Below are positions 1 to 7,540 of a DNA stretch of 10,317 bases, in pieces. How positions within the stretch are numbered: position 1 is the first letter of the stretch; each line of letters begins with the position of its first letter. Made by a program: the position numbers and the translations under genes. The stretch comes from Pseudomonadota bacterium (lineage in GTDB: Bacteria > Pseudomonadota > Gammaproteobacteria > Burkholderiales > Ferrovaceae), in assembly GCA_021804345.1 (NCBI GenBank), contig JAJZHV010000025.1, positions 1 to 10,317 on the forward strand. The letters run 5' to 3'. Under the pieces are notes generated by a model. The model worked only from the letters and a program-made list of their open reading frames with translations, searched no databases and had not been told where the DNA came from.

Positions 1-1
1 G

Positions 2-466
2 CTGCAATGGAACATGATTCCTCTGTTTCCCATGTTTGTGGTGTACGTCATTGCGGGAACGGCAGAAACCAATCGAGCCCCCTTTGATGTGGCAGAAGGC
101 GAATCCGAAATCGTTGCGGGTTTTCATGTGGAATATTCCGGCATGGCGTTTGCCATTTTCTTCTTGGCTGAATACGCCAACATGATCCTGATTTCGGCGC
201 TGGCCTCACTGCTGTTCATGGGCGGCTGGCTTTCCCCTGTGCCCTTCCTGCCGGATGGGATTCTGTGGCTCTTTGCCAAAATGGCCTTTGTCCTGTTTCT
301 GTTCCTCTGGTTCCGTGCCACCTTTCCCCGTTACCGGTACGACCAGATCATGCGTCTGGGCTGGAAAGTGTTGATCCCGGTCACACTGGTGTGGTTGGTT
401 TTGGTCGGGTTGCTGATGCAAGAACCGCTGCGCGGATTGCCCATCCTCAACCTCTGGTTCCATTGA
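2..466 (+). CDS. nuoH: NADH-quinone oxidoreductase subunit H, 3' part (5' end outside window)
   Basis: This is the C-terminal 154 residues of NuoH, the membrane subunit of complex I that, with NuoB and NuoD, forms the quinone-binding chamber and links the peripheral arm to the proton-pumping arm. The reading frame is open from base 2, so the gene begins upstream; full-length family members are about 340-360 residues. The sequence has the family's signature cytoplasmic loop starting at about residue 20 of the fragment ([20 protein letters not shown]), continuing into HVEYSGM and FFLAEYANM. The acidic residues of this loop are known in the family to be important for quinone-linked activity. At least three hydrophobic membrane segments follow. 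The frame ends with TGA, 13 bases before nuoI. Recognition is firm; only the 5' end is missing. Confidence 0.97.
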   Translation: MQWNMIPLFPMFVVYVIAGTAETNRAPFDVAEGESEIVAGFHVEYSGMAFAIFFLAEYANMILISALASLLFMGGWLSPVPFLPDGILWLFAKMAFVLFLFLWFRATFPRYRYDQIMRLGWKVLIPVTLVWLVLVGLLMQEPLRGLPILNLWFH

Positions 467-479
467 GCGAGGTCTTATC

Positions 480-968
480 ATGAGTTCCATCAAGCAACTG
501 GTACAAAGCTGGACGCTGACCGAATTGCTCAAGGGGATGGCAGTGACAGGACGCCATTTCTTCGCGCCCAAGATCACGGTACAGTATCCGGAAGAAAAAA
601 CCCCCATGTCTCCACGCTTTCGCGGATTGCACGCTTTGCGGCGTTATCCCAATGGCGAAGAGCGCTGTATTGCCTGCAAGCTCTGTGAAGCGGTTTGTCC
701 GGCCATGGCCATCACCATCGAGTCCGAGCAGCGAGCCGATGGTTACCGTCGTACCACGCGGTACGATATCGACCTCACCAAATGCATCTTCTGCGGCTTT
801 TGCGAAGAATCCTGCCCGGTTGACTCCATCGTGGAAACCAGAATCTTCGAATATCACGGGGAGCGCCGCGGTGATCTGCTCATGACCAAAGAAAAATTGC
901 TAGCGGTGGGTGATCGTTACGAAGCCCAGATCGCAGCTGACCGGGCCGAAGATGCCCGTTACCGATAA
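480..968 (+). CDS. nuoI: NADH-quinone oxidoreductase subunit I (two [4Fe-4S] ferredoxin-like)
   Basis: NuoI is a peripheral-arm subunit of complex I, bound at the cytoplasmic face of the membrane. It relays electrons through clusters N6a and N6b to the terminal cluster N2 in NuoB. The 162-residue protein has two 4Fe-4S motifs: Cys63, Cys66, Cys69, Cys73 ([12 protein letters not shown]) and Cys102, Cys105, Cys108, Cys112 ([12 protein letters not shown]). In this arrangement the fourth Cys of each motif ligates the other cluster. The N-terminal part is amphipathic, as expected for membrane docking, and the C-terminus is charged. The length matches the proteobacterial norm of about 160-180 residues. 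The ATG start is supported by GAGGT at 469-473, six bases upstream. It lies between nuoH and nuoJ in the same transcript. Confidence 0.98.
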   Translation: MSSIKQLVQSWTLTELLKGMAVTGRHFFAPKITVQYPEEKTPMSPRFRGLHALRRYPNGEERCIACKLCEAVCPAMAITIESEQRADGYRRTTRYDIDLTKCIFCGFCEESCPVDSIVETRIFEYHGERRGDLLMTKEKLLAVGDRYEAQIAADRAEDARYR

Positions 969-979
969 GGAAGCCACAG

Positions 980-1585
980 GTGATTGACTTTTCCCTTCTG
1001 ATTTTTTACGGGTTTGCCTTGGTGCTGCTGGCCTCCGGGGTGGGAGTGATTACAGCTCGCAACCCGGTGCATGCGGCGCTGTTTTTGGTGCTGGCATTTT
1101 TTACAGGTTCGGGAATCTGGATGATGCTGGAGGCCGAGTTTCTCTCCATCGTACTGGTCCTCGTGTATGTTGGGGCGGTTATGGTGCTGTTCCTGTTTGT
1201 GGTGATGATGCTGAACATCGATCTGGATCGTCTGCGGGAAGGCTTCTGGAAGCATTTGCCGCTCGGGGCTGGAGTGGCAGTCCTGATGGTGATCGAGATG
1301 ATTCTGGTGGTGACCAGTCGCCAGTTCAGCGCTCTGGGTCGGGAGGGAGGAGTCGCCCCGGCAGGGGTCAGCAATACGCGTGAACTCGGTCTGGTGCTCT
1401 ACACCGACTACGTGTATCCCTTCGAACTGGCGGCAGTGATATTACTGGTCGCCATTGTGGCCGCCATTGCCTTGACCTTGCGCCGGCGTAAGGATTCCCG
1501 TCACCTGGATCCGGCCACCCAGATCCGGGCGCAGGCCAGAGATCGCATTCGCATCGTCTCGATGCGTGCGGAAAAGGACCATTGA
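980..1585 (+). CDS. nuoJ: NADH-quinone oxidoreductase subunit J
   Basis: NuoJ is a small membrane subunit of complex I (ND6 homologue). It lies next to NuoK and NuoA and helps couple quinone reduction to proton pumping. The 201-residue protein has five predicted hydrophobic segments. The conserved third segment contains [15 protein letters not shown], with Tyr63 at the place where the family has the pi-bulge. The C-terminal tail from about residue 168 is hydrophilic and rich in Arg and Lys. That tail makes it slightly longer than the 184-residue E. coli protein, and from memory it is usual in betaproteobacterial NuoJ. The start is GTG, supported by AAGGAAG at 967-973, six bases upstream and overlapping the nuoI stop. 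The stop lies one base before the nuoK ATG, which suggests translational coupling. Confidence 0.97.
   Translation: MIDFSLLIFYGFALVLLASGVGVITARNPVHAALFLVLAFFTGSGIWMMLEAEFLSIVLVLVYVGAVMVLFLFVVMMLNIDLDRLREGFWKHLPLGAGVAVLMVIEMILVVTSRQFSALGREGGVAPAGVSNTRELGLVLYTDYVYPFELAAVILLVAIVAAIALTLRRRKDSRHLDPATQIRAQARDRIRIVSMRAEKDH
1574..1578 (+). promoter_or_regulatory. Ribosome-binding site that fixes the nuoK start
   Basis: AAGGA lies inside the last codons of nuoJ, eight bases before the ATG at 1587. It rules out the longer in-frame start at 1566, which would place the ribosome-binding site inside the coding region. It also gives NuoK the 101 residues usual for the family. Confidence 0.75.
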
Positions 1586-1586
1586 C

Positions 1587-1892
1587 ATGATCAATCTGAC
1601 GGATTACCTGGTACTGGCAGCCATCCTGTTTGCCGTGAGTGTGGTGGGGATTTTTCTCAACCGCAAAAACGTGATCATTTTGCTGATGTGTATCGAGTTG
1701 ATGTTGCTGGCTGTAAACCTCAACTTCGTAGCCTTCTCGCATTATCTGCATGACATTGCAGGGCAAGTCTTCGTGTTTTTCATCCTGACCGTGGCAGCGG
1801 CCGAATCGGCCATCGGTCTGGCCATTCTGGTCGTTTTGTTCCGGAACATCCGCTCCATCAATGTGGATGATCTGAACAGCCTGAAGGAATAA
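1587..1892 (+). CDS. nuoK: NADH-quinone oxidoreductase subunit K
   Basis: NuoK is the small three-helix membrane subunit of complex I (ND4L homologue), located between NuoJ and NuoN in the proton path. The 101-residue length equals the common proteobacterial size. Three hydrophobic segments cover about residues 5-25, 28-52 and 58-86. The two membrane-embedded glutamates known to be needed for pumping are present as Glu37 (in MCIELML) and Glu73 (in [11 protein letters not shown]), matching Glu36 and Glu72 of E. coli. An upstream ATG at 1566 is in frame but sits within nuoJ and has worse ribosome-binding support, so I chose 1587. The stop is six bases before nuoL. Confidence 0.98.
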   Translation: MINLTDYLVLAAILFAVSVVGIFLNRKNVIILLMCIELMLLAVNLNFVAFSHYLHDIAGQVFVFFILTVAAAESAIGLAILVVLFRNIRSINVDDLNSLKE

Positions 1893-1898
1893 GCATCC

Positions 1899-3854
1899 AT
1901 GAGTATGTATAGTTTGTATCTGCTGGTTCCTCTGGCCCCCCTGGCGGGTTCTTTGCTGGCGGGGTTGCTGGGTAAGAGGCTAGGTCGAAACGGAAGCCAT
2001 TGGGTGACCACCCTGGGCGTGGCCATTTCTTTTCTGGCCTCCATCCTGGTTGCTCAAGACGTCTTTGCGGGCCATAGCTTCAACGGAACGGTTTATACCT
2101 GGCTGACAACCCAGAATATCTCTCTGGTCGTGGGCTTTCTCATCGACCCGCTCACGGTGACCATGATGCTGGTGGTTACCTTTGTGTCGCTCATGGTGCA
2201 TATCTATACGATCGGCTACATGCACGAGGACCCTGGCTATCAGCGTTTCTTTAGCTATATTTCCCTGTTTACCTTCTCCATGCTCATGCTGGTCATGTCC
2301 AACAATTTCCTCCAGTTGTTTTTTGGTTGGGAAGCGGTGGGCCTCGTGTCGTATCTGCTCATTGGGTTCTGGTATACCCGTCCTACGGCGATTTATGCCA
2401 ACCTGAAGGCGTTTCTGGTCAATCGGGTGGGGGATATGGGCTTTTTGCTGGGCATTGGCCTGATTCTGGCGCACTTCGGTTCGCTGGATTACGTCACGGT
2501 GTTTCAGCGCGCGCCCTTGTTGGCCCACGATATGTTGAGCTTGACGGGTGGCACCTCGGTGTCTCTGATGACACTGGTGTGTATCCTGCTGTTTATCGGG
2601 GCCATGGGAAAGTCGGCACAAATGCCCTTACATGTGTGGCTGCCGGACTCCATGGAAGGCCCTACCCCCATCTCGGCACTGATTCACGCGGCAACCATGG
2701 TGACCGCCGGTATTTTCATGGTGTCGCGCATGTCGCCCCTGTTTGAGCTCTCCGAAACCGCGCGTGTCGTGGTTTTGGTGATCGGTGCCAGCACAGCCCT
2801 GTTCATGGCGTTTTTAGGGATCATCCAAACGGACATCAAGCGGGTGGTGGCCTATTCCACCCTGTCCCAACTAGGCTATATGACCGTGGCCCTGGGCGTG
2901 TCAGCCTATCCGATCGCCATCTTTCATCTGGGCACTCATGCCTTTTTCAAAGCACTGTTGTTCCTGGGCGCGGGTTCGGTGATCCATGCCATGCACCACG
3001 AACAGGATATGCGTCACATGGGGGGCTTGCGCAAATATATGCCTATCACCTATGTGACGGCCTTGGTGGGGTCTCTGGCCTTGGCGGGTATCCCCCCCTT
3101 TGCAGGCTTTTTTTCCAAAGATGCCATCATCGAAGCGGTGCGGGCCAGCCACATTCCGGGTGCTGACTATGCCGCCTTTGCTGTCCTAGCTGGGGTGTTC
3201 ATCACTGCATTCTATAGTTTCCGCATGCTGTTCATGACCTTCCATGGTGAGCCGCGCATGGATCACCACACTCGTGAACACCTGCACGAATCTCCAGCCG
3301 TCATCACGATCCCCCTGGTATTACTGGCCATTCCTTCGGTCATTACGGGCTATCTGTATATGGAACCCATGGTGATTGGACATTATTTTGGTGATGCGAT
3401 TCAGGTGTTACCGGGCCATGGTGGACTGGAGGACATTCGCGCCCATTGGCACGGCGTGAGTGAGTTCATCCAGGAGGGGGTGCTGTCGCTCCCTTTTTGG
3501 CTGGCCTTGGCTGGTATCGCGAGCGCGGCTGCCCTGTATCTCAAATGGACTCATGTACCAGCCCTGATTCAAGCGCGGCTGTCAGGTCTGTATACGGTAC
3601 TGGACAATAAATACTACTTTGATCGCTTCAACGAAGTCTTTTTTGCGGGAGGGGCCCGTTGCCTGGGAACCGGCCTGTGGAATGTGGGCGACATCAAAGT
3701 CATCGACGGCTGGCTGGTCAATGGTAGCGCTAATCTGGTGGGTCGCTTATCCCAGCGTTTGCGTCGTGTACAGACCGGATTCATTTATCACTACGCCTTC
3801 ATCATGATCTTTGGCGTGTTTATTTTGATGAGCCTTTGGTTCGTCAAGGCGTAA
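1899..3854 (+). CDS. nuoL: NADH-quinone oxidoreductase subunit L (distal antiporter-like pump)
   Basis: NuoL is the distal, largest proton-pumping subunit of complex I (ND5 homologue, Mrp-antiporter-like fold). It carries the long lateral helix that runs along the membrane arm. The 651 residues fit the family (613 in E. coli, often longer in betaproteobacteria). Functional charges are in place: Glu145 (FFGWEAVGL), Lys238 (GAMGKSAQMPLHVWLPD), Lys351 (HAFFKALLFL) and Lys407 (GFFSKDAI), corresponding to E. coli Glu144, Lys229, Lys342 and Lys399. The region from about residue 565 to the end, starting KYYFDRFNEVFF, fits the lateral helix and the last membrane anchor. The ATG at 1899 has AAGGA at 1884-1888, within the end of nuoK. 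A second in-frame ATG at 1905 is too far from that site. No frameshift or truncation is seen. Confidence 0.98.
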   Translation: MSMYSLYLLVPLAPLAGSLLAGLLGKRLGRNGSHWVTTLGVAISFLASILVAQDVFAGHSFNGTVYTWLTTQNISLVVGFLIDPLTVTMMLVVTFVSLMVHIYTIGYMHEDPGYQRFFSYISLFTFSMLMLVMSNNFLQLFFGWEAVGLVSYLLIGFWYTRPTAIYANLKAFLVNRVGDMGFLLGIGLILAHFGSLDYVTVFQRAPLLAHDMLSLTGGTSVSLMTLVCILLFIGAMGKSAQMPLHVWLPDSMEGPTPISALIHAATMVTAGIFMVSRMSPLFELSETARVVVLVIGASTALFMAFLGIIQTDIKRVVAYSTLSQLGYMTVALGVSAYPIAIFHLGTHAFFKALLFLGAGSVIHAMHHEQDMRHMGGLRKYMPITYVTALVGSLALAGIPPFAGFFSKDAIIEAVRASHIPGADYAAFAVLAGVFITAFYSFRMLFMTFHGEPRMDHHTREHLHESPAVITIPLVLLAIPSVITGYLYMEPMVIGHYFGDAIQVLPGHGGLEDIRAHWHGVSEFIQEGVLSLPFWLALAGIASAAALYLKWTHVPALIQARLSGLYTVLDNKYYFDRFNEVFFAGGARCLGTGLWNVGDIKVIDGWLVNGSANLVGRLSQRLRRVQTGFIYHYAFIMIFGVFILMSLWFVKA

Positions 3855-3869
3855 CTTGAGCGGAAACTC

Positions 3870-5351
3870 ATGACTGCATATCCTTTCTTGTCACTCAGTA
3901 TCTGGCTGCCCATACTGGCGGGTGTTCTGGTATTGATTCTGGGCGGTGAAAAAAATCCCTGCCGTACCCGCTGGTTGTCCTTGATGGGCGCATTGGTCAG
4001 TTTTGCGGTGACCGTGCCTCTGTATCTGGGTTTTTCTGATGCTACGGCCACCATGCAATTCGAGGAAATGGCGTCCTGGATACCGTCCTTCAATATCAAC
4101 TACCATCTGGGCATTGATGGCATATCCCTGTGGTTTGTGCTGCTCAACAGTTTTATGACCATCCTGGTGGTGATCGCCGGGTGGGTTGTCATCGAGCGCC
4201 GTCTGTCTCAGTACATGGCCGCCTTTTTGATCATGTCCGGACTGATCAACGGGGTCTTTGCTGCGCTCGATGCGATCTTGTTTTATGTGTACTTTGAAGC
4301 GATGCTCATTCCCATGTACCTCATCATCGGGGTTTGGGGAGGCCCGCGACGGGTGTACGCCGCCATCAAGTTCTTCCTGTATACCTTGCTGGGCTCACTG
4401 CTCATGCTGGCGGCTTTCATCTATCTTTATTTCGAGGCGGGCGGTTCCTTCGAGATATTGCGATTCCAGATGCTGCCCTTGCCCCTGACCGTGCAGATCC
4501 TGATTTTCATTGCCTTCTTCATGTCCTTTGCAGTCAAAGTCCCCATGTGGCCAGTGCATACCTGGCTGCCCGATGCGCACGTGGAGGCGCCCACGGGTGG
4601 TTCGGTCATTTTGGCGGCCATCACCCTGAAGATCGGGGCCTACGGATTTCTCCGCTTTAACCTGCCCATTACGCCTGATGCTAGCCATGCGCTCTCCGGC
4701 ATCATGATTGCCCTATCCCTGATTGCCGTGGTGTACATCGGATTGGTTGCCTTGGTGCAAAACGATATGAAGAAACTGGTGGCTTACTCCTCCATTTCTC
4801 ACATGGGTTTCGTGACCTTGGGTATTTTCATGTTCAACGCCATGGGGTTAGAAGGGGGGTTGATGCAGATGATCTCCCACGGCTTTGTCTCGGGTGCCAT
4901 GTTCCTGTGTATCGGGGTGCTCTACGATCGCATGCATACGCGCCAGATTGCAGACTATGGTGGTGTGGTCAACACCATGCCAGTCTTCGCCTCGTTTTTC
5001 ATGCTGTTTGCCATGGCGAATGCCGGGTTGCCCGGAACCAGCGGCTTTATTGGTGAATTTATCGTCACTCTGGCTGCAGTACAGGTCAATTTCTGGTACG
5101 CCACGCTGGCGGCCACCACGCTGATTCTGGGCGCCGCCTACACGCTTTGGATGATCAAACGGGTGGTGTTTGGTGCGGTGGCTAATCACCATGTGGCCGA
5201 ACTAAAAGATATCAACGGACGCGAAACCCTGTTTCTGGCCGTTTTAGCCATTCTGGTGCTGGCCATGGGCCTGTATCCCAAGCCCTTCACCGATACCATG
5301 CATGCTTCTGTCATGCAGTTGATCGGTCAGGTTTCCACCTCGAAGTACTGA
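3870..5351 (+). CDS. nuoM: NADH-quinone oxidoreductase subunit M (antiporter-like pump)
   Basis: NuoM is the middle antiporter-like proton-pumping subunit of complex I (ND4 homologue), placed between NuoL and NuoN. The 493-residue protein is close to the E. coli length (509) and almost wholly made of hydrophobic segments. The expected buried charges are present: Glu143 (VYFEAMLIPMY), Lys223 (FAVKVPMWPVHTWLPDAHVEAP), Lys254 (ITLKIGAYGF) and Glu396 (GFIGEFIV), equivalent to E. coli Glu144, Lys234, Lys265 and Glu407. The motif NDMKKLVAYSSISHMGF at about residues 298-314 is also typical. The ATG at 3870 follows the nuoL stop by 15 bases. Its ribosome-binding site is weak (GAGCGGA around 3857-3863), so coupling with upstream translation may matter. 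Confidence 0.98.
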   Translation: MTAYPFLSLSIWLPILAGVLVLILGGEKNPCRTRWLSLMGALVSFAVTVPLYLGFSDATATMQFEEMASWIPSFNINYHLGIDGISLWFVLLNSFMTILVVIAGWVVIERRLSQYMAAFLIMSGLINGVFAALDAILFYVYFEAMLIPMYLIIGVWGGPRRVYAAIKFFLYTLLGSLLMLAAFIYLYFEAGGSFEILRFQMLPLPLTVQILIFIAFFMSFAVKVPMWPVHTWLPDAHVEAPTGGSVILAAITLKIGAYGFLRFNLPITPDASHALSGIMIALSLIAVVYIGLVALVQNDMKKLVAYSSISHMGFVTLGIFMFNAMGLEGGLMQMISHGFVSGAMFLCIGVLYDRMHTRQIADYGGVVNTMPVFASFFMLFAMANAGLPGTSGFIGEFIVTLAAVQVNFWYATLAATTLILGAAYTLWMIKRVVFGAVANHHVAELKDINGRETLFLAVLAILVLAMGLYPKPFTDTMHASVMQLIGQVSTSKY

Positions 5352-5352
5352 T

Positions 5353-5356
5353 GGAG
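5353..5356 (+). promoter_or_regulatory. Ribosome-binding site for nuoN
   Basis: GGAG lies just after the nuoM stop and five bases before the ATG at 5362. Possible in-frame starts at 5356 (GTG) and 5359 (ATG) would overlap or nearly touch this site. It therefore favours 5362 as the main start. Confidence 0.5.
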
Positions 5357-5361
5357 TGATG

Positions 5362-6813
5362 ATGACTTTCGCCACCCCCAACCTGGTTCCGGCCTACCCT
5401 GAAATTTTTCTGCTGGTGGCACTCGGTGCCATCCTGCTGTTCGACCTGTTCGTGGCAGAAACCAGCCGCTTTCTCACCTACGCCTATACGCAGTTGGCTC
5501 TTCTGGCTACAGCAGGGTTTCTGGTTTTGGGAGCGACAGGCTCGGTGTTGACCACGTTCAACGGAATGTTCATCGACGACCCCATGGCACGAACGCTCAA
5601 GTTGGTGGGGGTAGTGGCCGTGGCGCTGACCCTGGCCTATTCGCGTGCTTACAACCAGCAGCGCGGCCTGTACCGCGGTGAGTTCTATGCGCTGATTCTG
5701 TTTGCTCTGCTGGGCATCATGGTCATGATTTCCGCCAATCATTTTCTGACCCTGTATCTGGGGTTGGAGCTGTTGTCCCTGTCCCTCTGCGCCCTGATCG
5801 CCTTACAGCGGGACTCGGCCCGTGCCACCGAAGCGGCCATGAAATACTTTGTGTTGGCTGCCCTGGCATCCGGGTTGCTGCTCTATGGAATGTCCATGCT
5901 GTATGGGGCTACGGGGTCTCTGAATCTGGGGTTGGTCGCCAATGCGATTTCCAGTGGCGCGGCTGACCCTGCCATCCTGGTGTTTGGGTTGGTGTTTGTT
6001 GTGGCTGGGTTGGCCTTCAAATTGGGGGTGGTCCCGTTTCACATGTGGGTTCCAGATGTGTATGAAGGTGCACCCACTGCAGTGACGCTGTTTGTGAGTA
6101 CGGCGCCCAAGGTGGCGGCCTTCGCCTTCTTCATGCGTATGCTGGGCGGAGCCCTCAGCCCCATGGTGGCCGATTGGCAGTCCATGTTGATCATCGTGGC
6201 CATGCTGTCCATGCTGGTGGGAAACGTCACCGCCATTGCCCAAACCAACATCAAGCGTATGCTGGCCTATTCCACGATTTCGCACATGGGGTTTTTGCTG
6301 CTGGGTATTCTTTCTGGCTCGGTAGGCGGGTTTGCGGCTGCCATGTTTTACGTGGTGGCTTATGTCCTGATGAGTCTGGGCGGTTTTGGACTGATTCTGC
6401 TATTGTCCCGTGAGGGCTTTGAAGCCGATCAACTGGAAGACTTGAAAGGGTTGAACAAGCGTAGTCCCTGGTACGCTTTCATGATGCTGCTCATCATGAT
6501 CTCCATGGCTGGCGTGCCGGTTTCGGTGGGCTTTTTTGCCAAACTGGCGGTGCTTAGTGCAGTACTGGATGCGGGCATGACCTGGCTGGTGGTGTATGCC
6601 GTCCTCATGTCCCTGATTGGCGCTTTTTACTATCTGCGCGTCATCAAGCTCATGTACATGGATGAACCATTACAGTCAGAACCTCTCGTGGCTGAAACTG
6701 ATCATCGCATCCTGATGGGACTCAATGCTGTGGCGATTCTGCTTCTGGGTATTTTGCCTCAGCCCCTATTTGATCTGTGTACCATCTCGATCACCCATTC
6801 CTTTCACGGGTAG
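5362..6813 (+). CDS. nuoN: NADH-quinone oxidoreductase subunit N (proximal antiporter-like pump)
   Basis: NuoN is the proximal antiporter-like proton-pumping subunit of complex I (ND2 homologue), next to NuoK. The predicted 483-residue protein matches the family (485 in E. coli) and has some fourteen hydrophobic segments. Key residues are seen at Glu136 (LGLELLSLSLCAL), Lys220 (GLAFKLGVVPFHMW), Lys250 (STAPKVAAF) and Lys394 (GFFAKLAVL), corresponding to E. coli Glu133, Lys217, Lys247 and Lys395. The N-terminal region has the family feature of an Asn-Leu-Val-Pro-Ala-Tyr-Pro-Glu stretch. The start is ambiguous because GTG-ATG-ATG occur in tandem at 5356, 5359 and 5362. I chose 5362 from the spacing to GGAG. 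The other choices add only one or two residues. Confidence 0.97.
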   Translation: MTFATPNLVPAYPEIFLLVALGAILLFDLFVAETSRFLTYAYTQLALLATAGFLVLGATGSVLTTFNGMFIDDPMARTLKLVGVVAVALTLAYSRAYNQQRGLYRGEFYALILFALLGIMVMISANHFLTLYLGLELLSLSLCALIALQRDSARATEAAMKYFVLAALASGLLLYGMSMLYGATGSLNLGLVANAISSGAADPAILVFGLVFVVAGLAFKLGVVPFHMWVPDVYEGAPTAVTLFVSTAPKVAAFAFFMRMLGGALSPMVADWQSMLIIVAMLSMLVGNVTAIAQTNIKRMLAYSTISHMGFLLLGILSGSVGGFAAAMFYVVAYVLMSLGGFGLILLLSREGFEADQLEDLKGLNKRSPWYAFMMLLIMISMAGVPVSVGFFAKLAVLSAVLDAGMTWLVVYAVLMSLIGAFYYLRVIKLMYMDEPLQSEPLVAETDHRILMGLNAVAILLLGILPQPLFDLCTISITHSFHG

Positions 6814-6836
6814 TGCGAAAGCCGAACAAGTCTTTC

Positions 6837-6842
6837 AAAGGA
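6837..6842 (+). promoter_or_regulatory. Ribosome-binding site that fixes the start of the first NUDIX gene
   Basis: AAAGGA lies six bases before the GTG at 6849. The frame is open further upstream to an ATG at 6777, but that would run over the end of nuoN and place this strong site inside the gene. The GTG start is therefore preferred. Confidence 0.75.
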
Positions 6843-6848
6843 AACCCC

Positions 6849-7415
6849 GTGAGCGTTATACCTTTCGATGAATTTCAGGCGCCCGACCTGACGGAACATC
6901 CCCTGCAATCCCGTCAGGTATTCCAGGGGTGTCTGCTGGATGTGCGCGAAGATCAGGTGCGCTTGCCCAATGGGGCCCAGGCGCAGCGGGAATACATCAT
7001 CCATAACGGTGCGGTGGCGGTGATACCCTTTCTGGACGAGCGTACGGTGCTTCTGGAATATCAGTTTCGTTATCCCAACCATGCGCATTATTTCGAAATT
7101 CCGGCCGGCAAACTGGAACGGGATGAGGAGCCACTAAAGGCCGCCCAGCGGGAGCTTCAGGAAGAAACAGGATTTGTAGCGTCAGAATGGCGCGAACTGG
7201 CCACCCTACATCTGTGCATCGCCTATTCCACCGAACGGATCGTCTTTTATGCAGCCCAGGACTTGACCTTCACGCAGCATCAGAGGGATCCAGAAGAATT
7301 TCTGGAGACGCTGGCCGTCCCACTCAGCCAAGCCTACGAATGGATCGAGCAGGGGCGCATCAATGACGCCAAGACCGTTGCGGGACTGCTCTGGTGGAAA
7401 GCCTTTCACTCCTAG
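6849..7415 (+). CDS. NUDIX hydrolase, ADP-ribose pyrophosphatase-like
   Basis: The predicted 188-residue cytoplasmic enzyme belongs to the NUDIX superfamily, which splits nucleoside diphosphates linked to another group using divalent metal. The complete NUDIX box (G-x5-E-x7-REUxEExGU) runs from Gly87 to Val110, with the metal-binding core RELQEETG at 101-108. Before it, EYQFRYP (70-76) and EIPAGKLE (83-90) match the ADP-ribose pyrophosphatase group (NudF/NUDT5 type), whose substrate is ADP-ribose, with AMP and ribose-5-phosphate as products. After the box, CIAYSTERI (123-131) takes the place of the usual proline-containing loop with a conserved Glu. In my memory the betaproteobacterial version is PCIGYSDE, so the proline is Leu122 here. 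It begins 35 bases after nuoN with no visible terminator and is probably cotranscribed with complex I. The substrate is inferred, not shown. Confidence 0.9.
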   Translation: MSVIPFDEFQAPDLTEHPLQSRQVFQGCLLDVREDQVRLPNGAQAQREYIIHNGAVAVIPFLDERTVLLEYQFRYPNHAHYFEIPAGKLERDEEPLKAAQRELQEETGFVASEWRELATLHLCIAYSTERIVFYAAQDLTFTQHQRDPEEFLETLAVPLSQAYEWIEQGRINDAKTVAGLLWWKAFHS

Positions 7416-7465
7416 AATGCGCGTTGCGGGGCTCTTGGCGCAGACTCATGCAAGCCTTTCAGGTG

Positions 7466-7535
7466 TTCCCGGCACACGCGCAAAGGAGTGCACACCAACC
7501 AGTGCTACCTGGTTCTTCAGGTGGTGTGCCGGGAA
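7466..7535. repeat. Inverted repeat with nested hairpin between convergent genes
   Basis: TTCCCGGCACAC at 7466-7477 is perfectly complementary to GTGTGCCGGGAA at 7524-7535 (12 bp). Inside, AACCAG (7497-7502) pairs with CTGGTT (7509-7514) around a six-base loop, and CACC (7493-7496) can pair with GGTG (7520-7523). A competing arm, GCACACC (7490-7496), could instead pair with GGTGTGC (7523-7529). The octamer TTCAGGTG stands directly before both outer arms (7458-7465 and 7516-7523). The element lies wholly between the stop of the NUDIX gene (+) and the stop of htpG (-). Neither strand shows a T-run after the stem, so it is not a classical intrinsic terminator. It may instead protect 3' ends or assist Rho-dependent ending from both sides. 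Confidence 0.6.
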
Positions 7536-7540
7536 AGCGA

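Noticed and set aside
1980..2621. Open frame of 213 codons on the - strand, opposite nuoL, rich in His and Gln
   Set aside because: It lies entirely antisense to the well-conserved nuoL, its composition is the typical mirror of hydrophobic codons, and it has no recognisable domain. It is a shadow of the real gene.
5803..6285. Open frame of 160 codons on the - strand, opposite nuoN
   Set aside because: It has the same His/Gln/Gly-rich antisense composition, has no domain and lies fully within nuoN.
6777..6848. 24-residue N-terminal extension of the first NUDIX protein from an ATG at 6777
   Set aside because: It overlaps the 3' end of nuoN in another frame, while a strong AAAGGA site stands six bases before the GTG at 6849.
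7418..7442. Short inverted repeat TGCGC/GCGCA just after the first NUDIX gene as a terminator
   Set aside because: Five base pairs with a 15-base loop and no T-run are too weak to support a terminator.
7458..7523. Small transposon-like insertion with TTCAGGTG as an 8-bp target duplication
   Set aside because: The 50-base stretch between the octamers has no matching terminal inverted repeats of its own; the long inverted repeat extends outside one octamer. I kept it only as an unexplained palindrome.
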